A DNA stretch of 64,000 nt from Cupriavidus oxalaticus (GTDB lineage: Bacteria; Pseudomonadota; Gammaproteobacteria; Burkholderiales; Burkholderiaceae), in assembly GCF_016894385.1 (NCBI RefSeq), contig NZ_CP069812.1, forward strand, positions 3,472,001 through 3,536,000, in the 5' to 3' direction. Every line of letters starts with the position of its first letter. Within the stretch, counting starts at the first letter, position 1. Below are positions 9,181-17,990 of this stretch, piece by piece. A model generated the notes under the pieces. The model did not search any database and had not been told where the DNA came from. It saw nothing but the letters and a program-made list of their open reading frames with translations. Both the position numbers and the translations under genes were made by a program.

Positions 9181-10446
9181 TCAGACCAGCATCGCCAGCG
9201 GGTTTTCCAGCAGGCGCCGGAACGCGGCCAGCCACTTCGCCGCCAGCGCGCCGTCGATGGCGCGATGATCGACCGACAGCGTGCAGCGCATGACCTGGGC
9301 CACCTCGACCTGGCCGTCGCGCACCACCGGCATCGGCTGCGTGACCCCCACCGCCAGGATGGCCGCCTCTGGCGGATTGATGATGGCGGAAAACTCGGCC
9401 ACGCCATGCATGCCAAGGTTGCTGACGCTGAAGCTGCCGCCCTGGTACTCGTCCGGGCGCAGCTGGCCCGCGCGCGCGCGGGCCGCCAGTTCAGCGATCT
9501 CCGCGCTGATCACCGACAGCGGCTTGCTGTCGGCCGCGCGTACGATCGGCGTGATCAGACCGGTGTCGGTGGACACGGCCACGGCGATGTCGGCGCTGCG
9601 GAACTGGCGCATCGCGGTATCGGTCCATGCCACGTTGGCTTCCGGCACCTCGCGCAGCGCCACGGCCACCGCGCGCACCACGAAGTCGTTGACGGAGATC
9701 TTGCGCGCGGCGCCGGCGTTGATCTCGGCGCGCAGCGCCAGCAGCCGGTCCATCCGGCAATCCACCGACAGATAGAAATGCGGGATAGTGGACTTGCTCT
9801 CCGCCAGCCGGCGCGCAATGGTCCGCCGCATATTGCTGTGCGGAATCTCGATGAAATCGTCGGTGCCGGCATTCCGCACCGGTGCCGGCCTGGCGGCGGC
9901 CGGCGCCGGGGTCGCGATGGGGGTTGCGGCGGGAGTCGCGGTGAGCGCCTCAGCCCGGGCCGCCTCCACGTCGCGCCTGACAATCCGCCCGTTCGGGCCG
10001 CTGCCCGCCAGCGTGGCGAGATCGAGCCCGCGTTGCGCGGCCAGCCGCCGTGCCAGCGGGCTCGCGAAGATGCGGGCTGGTGCGGTGGCGGGTTCCGAGG
10101 CCAGGGGCGCTACAGGCACTGCGGGCTCCTGTGCCAACGGCTGCGATTCAGGCACCGCGATGCCGCCGGACGCAGCGAGCAGCGCATCGATATCCGCGTG
10201 CGTCTCGCCATTGACCAGCAGCACGCCGATCGGCGCGCCGACCTCCACCTCCTGACCGGCGCGGACCAGCATCCGGCCGAGCGTGCCGGCGGTGTCGGCA
10301 TTGAGTTCGACGATCGCCTTGTCGGTCTCGATCTCGGCAATGCAGTCGCCCACGGCAATCTTGTCGCCTTCCTGCCGGGTCCAGGCCTGCAGGGTGGCGT
10401 GGGTGGCATTGGCAGCCACCTCGGGCATGCGCAGCAGGATGGCCAT
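9181..10446 (-). CDS. Dihydrolipoamide acyltransferase (E2 component of a 2-oxoacid/acyloin dehydrogenase complex)
   Basis: A 421-residue E2 protein with one N-terminal lipoyl domain (lipoyl lysine in IETDKA, about residue 43), an Ala/Pro-rich linker, an E1/E3-binding domain (FASPLARRLAAQRGLDL, GPNGRI), a second Ala/Pro linker, and the catalytic domain ending in SVDHRAIDGALAA with the acyltransferase HxxxDG residues. It takes the acyl group from E1 and transfers it to CoA. The gene overlaps the preceding VOC gene by one base (TGATG). Which acyl chain it handles cannot be told; acetoin-type (AcoC), pyruvate and branched-chain E2 proteins share this layout. Confidence 0.87.
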   Translation of the reverse strand: MAILLRMPEVAANATHATLQAWTRQEGDKIAVGDCIAEIETDKAIVELNADTAGTLGRMLVRAGQEVEVGAPIGVLLVNGETHADIDALLAASGGIAVPESQPLAQEPAVPVAPLASEPATAPARIFASPLARRLAAQRGLDLATLAGSGPNGRIVRRDVEAARAEALTATPAATPIATPAPAAARPAPVRNAGTDDFIEIPHSNMRRTIARRLAESKSTIPHFYLSVDCRMDRLLALRAEINAGAARKISVNDFVVRAVAVALREVPEANVAWTDTAMRQFRSADIAVAVSTDTGLITPIVRAADSKPLSVISAEIAELAARARAGQLRPDEYQGGSFSVSNLGMHGVAEFSAIINPPEAAILAVGVTQPMPVVRDGQVEVAQVMRCTLSVDHRAIDGALAAKWLAAFRRLLENPLAMLV

Positions 10447-10940
10447 CAGGCATCTCCCTTCGCAAGCAGGTCGGGACGATAGCCGGCGATATCCGAGTAC
10501 TGGACGATCTCCAGCACGTTGCCCTCCGGATCCCGGCAGAACGCCAGGTAGGTGCCCGGGCGGACTTCGATGCGGCGCGGACCGGTCATGAATTCCACGC
10601 CCTGCGCCACCAGCGCATCGACCACGGCCTGGATGTCGTCGACGATGAAGGTCAGGTACGACGCATTGGCCTTGTCCAGGATATACGCCGTCACCGGCTC
10701 GGCGGCGGGCGGCCGCTGCGGCGCCAGCAGCTTGATGCGCTCGCCGTACGGGGTCTGCAGGCGCACGACGGTATAGCCCTGCGCATGCATCGCGGCCTGC
10801 GCCGACTTCTCCGCCGGCACCACCACCTCGCTGACGAAGGTGAAGCCCAGCACGTCTTCGTAGAAGCGGCGCATGCGGGGCAGATCACGGACCGCGATGC
10901 CGACTTCGAGTGGTACCACCATGTTCATCTTCATTTCCAT
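10446..10940 (-). CDS. VOC superfamily (glyoxalase/dioxygenase-fold) protein
   Basis: A 164-residue protein made of two VOC half-modules: GIAVRDLPRMRRFYEDVLGF at the start, and YLTFIVDDIQAVVDALVAQG with the DPEGNVLEIVQY end that supplies a metal-ligand glutamate. Family members are glyoxalases, extradiol dioxygenases, epimerases or resistance proteins; this one cannot be placed more exactly. It sits between the E1 and E2 genes, 11 bases after E1 and overlapping E2 by one base, so it is part of the pathway. Isomerisation or epimerisation of a hydroxy-keto intermediate is a possible role, but this is inference. Two near starts (10940, 10934) exist. Confidence 0.72.
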   Translation of the reverse strand: MEMKMNMVVPLEVGIAVRDLPRMRRFYEDVLGFTFVSEVVVPAEKSAQAAMHAQGYTVVRLQTPYGERIKLLAPQRPPAAEPVTAYILDKANASYLTFIVDDIQAVVDALVAQGVEFMTGPRRIEVRPGTYLAFCRDPEGNVLEIVQYSDIAGYRPDLLAKGDA

Positions 10941-10951
10941 GATTCCCCGGT

Positions 10952-13141
10952 TCAGGCCTGGCCTTTCTCGCGCATCACGTGGCGCAGGCCGTCGATGACT
11001 TCTTCGGTGCGCGCCGCCGCCGCCCGCTCAAGCACCTTGGAGATGCTCGGTGCCGCTTCCGCGCCGGTGACGCGCTGCACGGGCTGGTCCAGCCAGTCGA
11101 AGCAGCGCCGCTGGAGTTCGTCGGCAAGCCAGCCGCCGTAGGACGTCCCGCGCGCGCCCTGCTCCACGATCAGCACATTGTTGGTCTTGCGGATGCTGGC
11201 TTCAATGGTTTCCCAGTCCAGGCTGGCGCGGTCGAGCCAGCGCAGGTCGATCACCTCGGCATCGACGCCGGTCTTTTCCACCGCTTCCAGCGTATGGCCG
11301 ACCATCGACAGGTAGGTGATGACCGTGACCTCGCCGCCCTGGCGCCGCACCGCGGCCTTGCCCAGCGGGAGGTGGTAATCCAGGTCGTCCACCGGGCCGA
11401 GCGCCGAGCTGTTGTACAGATCCACATGCTCGATCACCAGCACCGGGTCCTTGCAGGCCAGCGCGGTGTTCATCAGCCCCACATAGTCGAACGGGTTCGA
11501 CGGCGCCACGATGCGCCAGCCCGGATTGGTCGCGAAGATGCCGGCCGGGTCCATCGAATGCTGCGAGCCGTAGCCGGTGCCCATTGCCACCTTGGTGCGC
11601 AGCACCAGCGGCACGTCGCTCTCGCCGCCGAACATGTGGCGGGCCTTGCCGACCTGGTTGAAGACCTGGTCGGCGGCCACCCACATGAAATCGGGGTACA
11701 TGAACTCCACCACCGGCTTGAAGCGGCCGTCCAGCGCCACGCCGCCGCCCAGGCCGACAAAGGCGTTCTCGCTGATCGGCGTGCCAAGCACGCGCTCGGG
11801 AAAGCGGTCGCGCAGCCCGCGCGTGGCGCCGTTGGTGCCGCCCTTGAGCCGATGGACATCCTCGCCCATGACCACCACCGTGGGGTCGGTTTCCATGCGC
11901 CGGCCCATCACGTCGGCCACCACGTCGACGAACTTGCGCGTGTCGAGCATGCCGGTGAAGGTCTCCTGCGCTTCATAGCGCAGCCCTTCCAGCTCGTTCA
12001 GCTCGCTGCGGATGCCCACGTCGCGGAAGTCTGGGCTCGGCCATAGTTCCGGGCGGATGATGCGCTTGCCCGGCTTGCCGGACGGGTCGGGCTGCGTCAG
12101 CGCCGCCATGGCGGCCTGCATCGCGGCCCTGACGCGCTCGCGCAGGGCCTGCACCTGCTCCGCCGTGACCAGGCCGCGCGCCTGCATGCGGTGCGCCAGC
12201 AGCTCGAGCGGGTCGCGCGCGCGCCACTGCTGCTCCTCCTCCTTGCTGCGATAGCCGAACGCACTGCCCGGGAACGGGCCGTTCTGGTGGAAGAAGCGAT
12301 ACACGTCCGCCTCGATCACGGCCGGGCCGTGGCCGGCGCGCATATGGGCCAGCGCCTGCTGCATCGCCAGGTGCACGGCCAGCGGGTCCATGCCGTCGAC
12401 CTTCCAGCTGCGGATGCCGAAGCCCAGCCCGCGCGCCGACAGGCGCGGCTCGGCGGTCGACTCCGCCACGGTGGTGGAGACCGCGTAGCCGTTGTTCTCG
12501 ATGAAGAAGCACAACGGCAGCTTCCACGCGGCGGCCAGGTTCATCGTCTCCAGCACCGAGCCGATGTTGACCGCGCCGTCGCCGAAGTAGGTCACCGCCA
12601 CCGCGTCGGTGCCGGCATGCTTATGCGCCCAGGCCGCGCCCGCCGCCAGCGGCACGCCGCCGCCGACGATGGCGTTGGTGCCCAGCGCGCCGGCCTCGGC
12701 CCACTGCAGGTGCATCGAGCCGCCGCGGCCCTTGCAGAAGCCCTGTGCCAGCCCGAGGATCTCCGCCAGCGTGCGCTGCAGCAGCGTCTGCACGCCGGCG
12801 GTGAACGGCGCATCCGGATCCAGCCCCTTCGGCGCCAGGTAGCCGAGCGCCTTGGACAGGAACTGGTGGTGGCCGCGGTGCGAGCCGTTGACCTGGTCGG
12901 CGCCGGTCAGGCCCACGATGGAGCCCGCCGCGCCGCCCTCCTGCCCGATGCTGGAGTGCGCCGGCCCATGGACCAGGCCCTCGGCGGCCAGTTCCAGCAC
13001 GGCTTCTTCAAAGCCGCGGATCAGGTGCATGTGGGTCAGCATGGTGCCCAGCAGGCCGGGGGCCGCGCCGGCCCAGTCTTCCTCCGTGGTGCGCAACTCG
13101 ACCCAGTCGGCGCCGGGTTGCAGGGCGATGCATTCAGACAT
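10952..13141 (-). CDS. TPP-dependent 2-oxoacid/acyloin dehydrogenase E1, fused alpha and beta subunits
   Basis: A 729-residue fusion. The first half is an E1 alpha subunit with SSIGQEGGAAG, the SHRGHHQFLSKA block and the thiamine-pyrophosphate motif GDGAVNIGSVLETMNLAAA ending in ENNGYAVST. The second half, from about residue 390, is an E1 beta subunit with GEDVHRLKGGTNGATRGL, PISENAFVGLGGGVALDG and VEFMYPDFMWVAADQVFNQ. It would decarboxylate a 2-oxo acid, or cleave an acyloin as AcoAB does, and pass the acyl unit to the neighbouring E2. The ATG at 13141 is chosen; the longer open frame begins with a low-complexity Thr/Arg stretch. Alpha and beta are separate genes in many relatives, so the fusion is notable. 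Confidence 0.87.
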   Translation of the reverse strand: MSECIALQPGADWVELRTTEEDWAGAAPGLLGTMLTHMHLIRGFEEAVLELAAEGLVHGPAHSSIGQEGGAAGSIVGLTGADQVNGSHRGHHQFLSKALGYLAPKGLDPDAPFTAGVQTLLQRTLAEILGLAQGFCKGRGGSMHLQWAEAGALGTNAIVGGGVPLAAGAAWAHKHAGTDAVAVTYFGDGAVNIGSVLETMNLAAAWKLPLCFFIENNGYAVSTTVAESTAEPRLSARGLGFGIRSWKVDGMDPLAVHLAMQQALAHMRAGHGPAVIEADVYRFFHQNGPFPGSAFGYRSKEEEQQWRARDPLELLAHRMQARGLVTAEQVQALRERVRAAMQAAMAALTQPDPSGKPGKRIIRPELWPSPDFRDVGIRSELNELEGLRYEAQETFTGMLDTRKFVDVVADVMGRRMETDPTVVVMGEDVHRLKGGTNGATRGLRDRFPERVLGTPISENAFVGLGGGVALDGRFKPVVEFMYPDFMWVAADQVFNQVGKARHMFGGESDVPLVLRTKVAMGTGYGSQHSMDPAGIFATNPGWRIVAPSNPFDYVGLMNTALACKDPVLVIEHVDLYNSSALGPVDDLDYHLPLGKAAVRRQGGEVTVITYLSMVGHTLEAVEKTGVDAEVIDLRWLDRASLDWETIEASIRKTNNVLIVEQGARGTSYGGWLADELQRRCFDWLDQPVQRVTGAEAAPSISKVLERAAAARTEEVIDGLRHVMREKGQA

Positions 13142-13213
13142 GGAAAAGTCCTTGGTTCGGGATGTTCGGATCGTGCGAGTCGTGCGAGTCATGCGAGTCG
13201 GGGCCGCCCGGGC

Positions 13214-14038
13214 TCAGAAGCCGTCGGCCGTCCAGCCGCCGTCGGAGACCAGCGCGTGGCCGGTGATGAACGCGGCTGCGTCCGACGCCAGGAACAGCGC
13301 CACCTCGGCCATCTCCTCCGGCGTACCGAAGCGGCGCAGCGGCGTGCGCGCCATCAGCGCCTCGGCGTCGAGCGCGCGGCGCTCGATCAGCGAGTCGGTC
13401 AGCGCGGTGCGCGTATAGCCAGGGCAGACGGCATTGACGCGGATATTGTGCTGCGCCCATTCGGCCGCGAGCGACCTGGTCAGCGACACCACGCCGGCCT
13501 TGGCCGCGCAGTAGGCCAGCCGGTTGGCGGACGACACCATGCCCCACATCGACGCCGTGCTCAGGATCACGCCGCCGTTCTGGCGGATCATGCGGCGCGC
13601 GGCGGCCTGGGTGCAGTAGAAAACGCCGGAGAGGTCGATATCGATGGCGCGGCGCCACTCGGCCGGCGTCAGCGCGATCGACGGCTTGTTCATCGAGATG
13701 CCGGCGTTGTTGAGCAGGATGTCGATGCGGCCAAAGTGCGCCTCGACTTCGGCGCAGGCGCGCTCGACCGCCTCGTCGTCGGTGATCGACGCCTGCATGG
13801 TCAGCACCTGCACGCCGGGGAAGGCTGCCTCGAGCTCGTTCCGGGTGGCGGCCAGCCCTTCGGCATCCAGGTCCAGCAGCACCAGCCGCGCGCCGTGGCG
13901 CGCGAAGCCGTGGGCCATGGCGCGGCCAATGCCGCTGGCGCCGCCGGTGTTGAGCACCACCTTGCCTTCCAGGCCGGGGTAGCGGGCCGGGGCGAACGGT
14001 TGCGCGCCGGGAAATCCGGTAAAAGAAGGGGCGTTCAT
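13214..14038 (-). CDS. Short-chain dehydrogenase/reductase (SDR)
   Basis: A 274-residue classical SDR: cofactor motif TGGASGIG, NNAGISM, catalytic serine in LSTASMWG, YCAAK active site and the CPGYTRT segment. A short extension of about 25 residues precedes the Rossmann fold. Its ATG overlaps the livF stop codon by four bases, tying the transporter genes to the catabolic genes in one transcript. It is only loosely similar to the second SDR of the operon (7006-7743), so the two probably act on different carbons or stereoisomers; the substrate is unknown. Confidence 0.82.
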   Translation of the reverse strand: MNAPSFTGFPGAQPFAPARYPGLEGKVVLNTGGASGIGRAMAHGFARHGARLVLLDLDAEGLAATRNELEAAFPGVQVLTMQASITDDEAVERACAEVEAHFGRIDILLNNAGISMNKPSIALTPAEWRRAIDIDLSGVFYCTQAAARRMIRQNGGVILSTASMWGMVSSANRLAYCAAKAGVVSLTRSLAAEWAQHNIRVNAVCPGYTRTALTDSLIERRALDAEALMARTPLRRFGTPEEMAEVALFLASDAAAFITGHALVSDGGWTADGF

Positions 14039-14751
14039 ACCGCGAGCCAGTCCTTGAGTAGTTGGGGGTTGGAGGTCAGTTGTTCGGGGGTGCCTTCAAA
14101 CACGATGCGGCCGTGGCCCATCACGCAGACGCGGCTCGACACCTTGAGCGCGATGGCGAGCTTCTGCTCCACCAGCACGACCGAGACGCCGCGCCGGTGG
14201 ATGTCGCGGATGGCTTCGCCGACCACGGCGACGATCTTGGGTGCCAGGCCTTCGGTGGGCTCGTCGATCAGCATCACCAGCGGGTTGCCCAGCAGCGAGC
14301 GGCACATCGTCAGCATCTGCTGCTCGCCGCCGGACAGGCTGCCGGCCTTGGTGTTGCGGCGCTCCCTGAGGCGCGGGAAGTAGTCGAACATCTGCGCCAC
14401 GGTCCACTGCGGCGCGCCTTCTGGCGCGTGCTGCTCGCCCATGCGCAGGTTCTCGTCGACGGTCAGGTTGGCGAACACCTCGCGCTCCTCGGGCACGTAG
14501 GCGATGCCGCTGCGGCAGATGGCGTACGAGCGTGCGCCGGTCAGCTCGCGGCCACGCAGGCGAATGTGCCCGGCCGAGGGCGGCACCAGCCCCATGATGG
14601 CCTTGAGCGTGGTCGAGCGGCCGGCGCCGTTGCGGCCGAGCAGGCTCACCACCTCGCCCTGGCCGACCTGGAAATCGACGCCATGCAGGATGTGGCTCTT
14701 GCCGTAGTGGGCGTGCAGCTTTTCCACCGACAGCAGCGGTGCGGGGTTCAT
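14035..14751 (-). CDS. livF: Branched-chain amino acid-type ABC transporter ATPase (LivF)
   Basis: A 238-residue ATPase of the hydrophobic amino acid uptake family. The signature LSGGEQQML and Walker B LVMLIDEPTEGLAP are normal. The Walker A motif reads GRNGAGRST (39-47): the usual lysine is Arg45, encoded by CGC at 14617-14619 read on the minus strand. The gene overlaps livG by four bases and the downstream SDR by four bases. It should energise uptake with LivG, LivM and LivH. The ATG at 14751 gives a standard N-terminus; the frame is open further upstream but inside livG. Confidence 0.88.
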   Translation of the reverse strand: MNPAPLLSVEKLHAHYGKSHILHGVDFQVGQGEVVSLLGRNGAGRSTTLKAIMGLVPPSAGHIRLRGRELTGARSYAICRSGIAYVPEEREVFANLTVDENLRMGEQHAPEGAPQWTVAQMFDYFPRLRERRNTKAGSLSGGEQQMLTMCRSLLGNPLVMLIDEPTEGLAPKIVAVVGEAIRDIHRRGVSVVLVEQKLAIALKVSSRVCVMGHGRIVFEGTPEQLTSNPQLLKDWLAV

Positions 14752-15506
14752 ACGCTGACCTCCTCGCCCAGGTAGGCTTCCTTCACGCGGGCGTTGTTGC
14801 GGATTTCGTCGGGGGTTCCTGTGGCGACGATCTCGCCGTAGACCAGCACGCTGATGCGGTCGCTGAGCGAGAACACCACGTCCATGTCGTGCTCCACGAT
14901 CATCAGCGTGCGGCCCTGCGTGACCTCGCGGATCAGCCCCGCGGTGTAGCTGGTCTCCTCGTGCGACATGCCGGCCATGGGCTCGTCGAGCATGATCAGC
15001 TGCGGATCGGACGCCAGCGTCATGGCGATTTCCAGCGAACGCTGCTCGGAATAAGACAGCTCCCCGGCGATCGCTTGCGCGCGGCGCGCAAGCCGCACCT
15101 GCTCCAGCAGGTGCGCGGCTTCCTCGTTGACCGCGCGCGCCTTGTGGGCGAACTTCCACAGCGTGTACTGGAGGCCGTGCCGGCGCATCAGCGCCAGGCG
15201 CAGGTTTTCGAACACGGTCAGGCCGGCAAAGATATTGGTGATCTGGAACGAGCGCGCCAGGCCCCGGCGGTTGATGTCCTGCGGCGAGAGGCCGTGGATC
15301 GGCCTGCCGCCGAGCAGGATCTCGCCACGCGTGCGCGGCAGCCGCCCGGAAATCAGGTGGAACAGCGTGGACTTGCCGGCGCCGTTGGGGCCGATCAGCG
15401 CGTGGCGCTCGCCCGGCACGATGTCCAGGTCGACGCCGCGGATGATGTCGACGTCGCCGAACGACTTGCGCAGCCCGCGCAGCGACAGGATGGGGGATGC
15501 GGTCAT
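14748..15506 (-). CDS. livG: Branched-chain amino acid-type ABC transporter ATPase (LivG)
   Basis: A 252-residue ATPase with an intact Walker A (GPNGAGKST), a Q-loop in ARSFQITNIF, the LivG-style signature LSYSEQRSLEIA in place of LSGGQ, and Walker B LIMLDEPMAGM with the VEHDMDVV switch region. It is the second ATPase of the transporter and the only one of the pair with a normal Walker lysine. It overlaps livM by four bases and livF by four bases. Like other Liv systems it may import compounds other than amino acids, such as aromatic or aliphatic acids; the operon context favours a catabolic substrate. Confidence 0.88.
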   Translation of the reverse strand: MTASPILSLRGLRKSFGDVDIIRGVDLDIVPGERHALIGPNGAGKSTLFHLISGRLPRTRGEILLGGRPIHGLSPQDINRRGLARSFQITNIFAGLTVFENLRLALMRRHGLQYTLWKFAHKARAVNEEAAHLLEQVRLARRAQAIAGELSYSEQRSLEIAMTLASDPQLIMLDEPMAGMSHEETSYTAGLIREVTQGRTLMIVEHDMDVVFSLSDRISVLVYGEIVATGTPDEIRNNARVKEAYLGEEVSV

Positions 15507-16792
15507 GCGGGGTTCCTCCCGGCTTCGATGGCATCGCCGGCGGCGATGTCCGTGGTGTCAGCGTCCTCGCGCAGCCGCTGCCAGCGCTGGCTGGCACGGC
15601 GCGCCAGCAATGCGCCCGCGCCCACCAGCACCGCGGGCGGCAGCCACGTCAGCGGCGACAGCGGCGCCCATTCGCGGCCGAACAGCGGGATCGGCGGCCA
15701 GCCGGCGCCACCATTGAGCGCGGCCAGCGCGCGATAGTCCTGCGAGAAGAAGCGCTGCAGCAGTTCGACGCCGAACACGGTGCCGCCCGCCAGCAGCAGC
15801 GTGGCGGCGACGAACGCGACGGCGATCGGCAGCAGGCGGCGCGCGCCATAAGTCTTGCTGCCCGCCACCCACCAGGTCAGCAGGCCCGAGATGCCGGCCG
15901 GCATGAACAGCATCACCAGCACGAACACGATGCCCTGGTACAGCAGCCACGAGCGCGTCAGGTCGGACACCGCGTAGCCGAAGAACGTCATCAGCGCCGC
16001 ACCGAGCGCGGGACCCAGGAAAACCTTGACGCCGCCGATATAGCTGTTGAGCACCACCGCCGCGGAGACGCTCGACTCGAACACGACATAGTTGGCCGCC
16101 TCCATGTTGATGGCCTGCAGGCCGCCGGCAATGCCGGAGAACGTCGTGGAAATGGCGAACACCAGCACGCTGAGCCGATGGACGTCGTAGCCCAGGAAGC
16201 GCAGCCGGTTGGCGTTCTCGCGCAGGCCCAGCGTCAGGCGGCCGACCGGTGTCAGCGTGTACAGGTAAAGCAGCGCCAGCGACAGCAGCACCCAGGCCAG
16301 CGTCAGGTAGTAGACCTGGTGGCTGTCGCCGAAGGTCAGGCCCCAGGCCGGCATGCGCATGGTGGAGATGCCGGCCTCGCCGCCGAACCAGCTCTTGATG
16401 TGCGGTGCCAGCGCATGCAGCAGCTCGGCCAGCGCCAGCGTGATCATGGCGAAGTAGACGCCGGTGCGCTTGGTGGCGAACCAGCCGGCGGCCAGGCCGA
16501 TGGCCAGCCCCGCCGCGCCGCCCGCCAGCGGCAGCAGCGGCGTGGGCAACAGGCCATTGCCGCCCACGGCGTTCATCGCGTGGACCGTGGCAAAGGCACC
16601 CACGCCGAAGTACGCCGCATGGCCGAACGAGAGCATGCCGCCCTGGCCGCTGAGCAGGTTGAAGGCCATCGCGAACAGCACCGCGATCAGCATCTGGATG
16701 GTCGCGTTGACCAGCGACGGCGACAGCACCGCCGGGGCCGCAACCAGCGCGGCGACGGCCAGCGCCAACAGGATATTGCGGGAATGACGCAT
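15503..16792 (-). CDS. livM: Branched-chain amino acid-type ABC transporter permease (LivM)
   Basis: A 429-residue polytopic inner-membrane permease. It has the LivM family blocks FNLLSGQGGMLSFGHAAYFG and GGVKVFLGPALGAALM, and about ten hydrophobic segments. Compared with typical LivM proteins of 320-360 residues it carries a longer C-terminal part with extra hydrophobic stretches and a polar tail (REDADTTDIAAGD). The ATG at 16792 follows the livH stop by two bases; the longer open frame on this strand crosses livH and is not real. Confidence 0.87.
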   Translation of the reverse strand: MRHSRNILLALAVAALVAAPAVLSPSLVNATIQMLIAVLFAMAFNLLSGQGGMLSFGHAAYFGVGAFATVHAMNAVGGNGLLPTPLLPLAGGAAGLAIGLAAGWFATKRTGVYFAMITLALAELLHALAPHIKSWFGGEAGISTMRMPAWGLTFGDSHQVYYLTLAWVLLSLALLYLYTLTPVGRLTLGLRENANRLRFLGYDVHRLSVLVFAISTTFSGIAGGLQAINMEAANYVVFESSVSAAVVLNSYIGGVKVFLGPALGAALMTFFGYAVSDLTRSWLLYQGIVFVLVMLFMPAGISGLLTWWVAGSKTYGARRLLPIAVAFVAATLLLAGGTVFGVELLQRFFSQDYRALAALNGGAGWPPIPLFGREWAPLSPLTWLPPAVLVGAGALLARRASQRWQRLREDADTTDIAAGDAIEAGRNPA

Positions 16793-16794
16793 GC

Positions 16795-17736
16795 TTACTC
16801 CTTCTCGCCCATCAGGCCGGACGGGCGGCACAGCAGGATCAGCAACATCAGCGCGAACGGGATCGTCGCCGACAGGCTGGACAGCTTGAGGGTCAGCAGC
16901 CCGCCTGCCTCCCTGGCCCAGTCGCCCGCGCCCACCAGCGCCAGCAGGTCGGCCAGGCTGCGGTCCACGCCGACCGACAGCGCCGTCATCAGGCCGATCA
17001 GCAGCGAAGCCACCATGGCGCCCTCCAGCGAGCCGAGCCCGCCGACCACCACCACCACGAAGACCAGCACGCCCAGCTCCAGCGCCATGTTGGGGTTGGT
17101 GGTATAGAAGGCGCCCGCCACCGCCCCGGCCAGGCCGGCCAGCGCCGCGCCGATGCCGAACACGCCCATGAACACCAGCGGCACGTTGTGGCCCAGCGCC
17201 TCGGCCATGCGCGGCTTGTAGATGGCCGAGCGCACCACGATGCCGACGCGCGTGCGGGTCAGCAGCAGGTAGATGACCACGAACATCGCGATGGCCACGA
17301 TGCCCATGAAGACACGGTAGAACGGGTAGGCGGACGCGCCCACGTGGAACGCGGCGAAATCCAGCGACGCGGGCACCCGGTAGTCGACCGGGAAGTTGCC
17401 GAAGAACAGCTTGACCAGCTCGGCGATGATGAACGACAGGCCGAAGGTGAGCAGCAGTTCGTGCGCATGGCCGTGGTGATGGACGCGGCGCAGGAAAAAG
17501 CGCTCCACGGCCACGCCGACCAGCCCCACCAGCAGCGGCGACACCACGATCGCGAACCAGAAGCCGATCACGCCCTGCAGCATGAAGGCAAGGTAGGCGC
17601 CCAGCATGTAGAACGAGGCATGGGCAAAGTTGAGCACGCCCATCATGCCGAAGATGAGCGTCAGGCCGGCGGAGACCATGAACAGCAGCAAGCCGTAGAT
17701 GGCGCCGTTGAGCAGCGAGACGATGAAGTATTCCAT
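16795..17736 (-). CDS. livH: Branched-chain amino acid-type ABC transporter permease (LivH)
   Basis: A 313-residue inner-membrane permease with eight or so hydrophobic segments and LivH hallmarks: LLNGAIYGLLLFMVSAGLTL and GVLNFAHASFYMLGAY near the N-terminus, and VVVGGLGSLEGAMVASLLIG further on. It partners LivM in forming the channel. A spacer of about 250 bases, partly filled by a REP element, separates it from the binding-protein gene upstream. This spacer could lower expression of livH onwards relative to the binding protein, a common arrangement, but that is inference. Confidence 0.88.
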   Translation of the reverse strand: MEYFIVSLLNGAIYGLLLFMVSAGLTLIFGMMGVLNFAHASFYMLGAYLAFMLQGVIGFWFAIVVSPLLVGLVGVAVERFFLRRVHHHGHAHELLLTFGLSFIIAELVKLFFGNFPVDYRVPASLDFAAFHVGASAYPFYRVFMGIVAIAMFVVIYLLLTRTRVGIVVRSAIYKPRMAEALGHNVPLVFMGVFGIGAALAGLAGAVAGAFYTTNPNMALELGVLVFVVVVVGGLGSLEGAMVASLLIGLMTALSVGVDRSLADLLALVGAGDWAREAGGLLTLKLSSLSATIPFALMLLILLCRPSGLMGEKE

Positions 17737-17871
17737 GTGCGTTTCCTGGGAACGAGCCGGGCCGCCGCGCGCCGGGACCAGCCTGTGCGCGTGACGGGTG
17801 CGGCCCGTACGGGCCGCGAACGCGGGGAAGAGGCCTATTGAGGTTCCCGAAATTCACCACAACGTTTCTTG

Positions 17872-17946
17872 CTCGTCGTTCCCGCGCAGGCGGGAACCCA
17901 GTGACTTCAAGCGACGCTGGATTCCCGCCTGCGCGGGAATGACGGT
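17872..17946. repeat. REP-like pair, family 1, copy B (between livK and livH)
   Basis: Two perfect hairpins in inverted orientation: GTTCCCGC/GCGGGAAC (17878-17897) and ATTCCCGC/GCGGGAAT (17921-17940), joined by CCAGTGACTTCAAGCGACGCTGG. The pairing of two inverted REP units is that of a REPIN. It matches copies at 2335-2435 and 27536-27692. In the operon mRNA these hairpins may stabilise the upstream livK message. Confidence 0.8.
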
Positions 17947-17990
17947 GGTGTTTTGGCGCTGTCGCGAATTAGGGAAAGCTCGATAGAGAC

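Noticed and set aside
12191-14383. A 730-codon plus-strand open frame over the E1 and SDR genes
   Set aside because: Antisense shadow with no recognisable motifs, opposite clear E1 and SDR genes.
14748-15506. LivG signature LSYSEQ as a defective LSGGQ
   Set aside because: LivG proteins commonly have this variant, so it is not unusual.
15503-17860. A single 785-codon frame covering livM and livH on the minus strand
   Set aside because: The upstream half is out of frame with the real livH (16795-17736) and gives Arg/Gly-rich text; livM starts at 16792.
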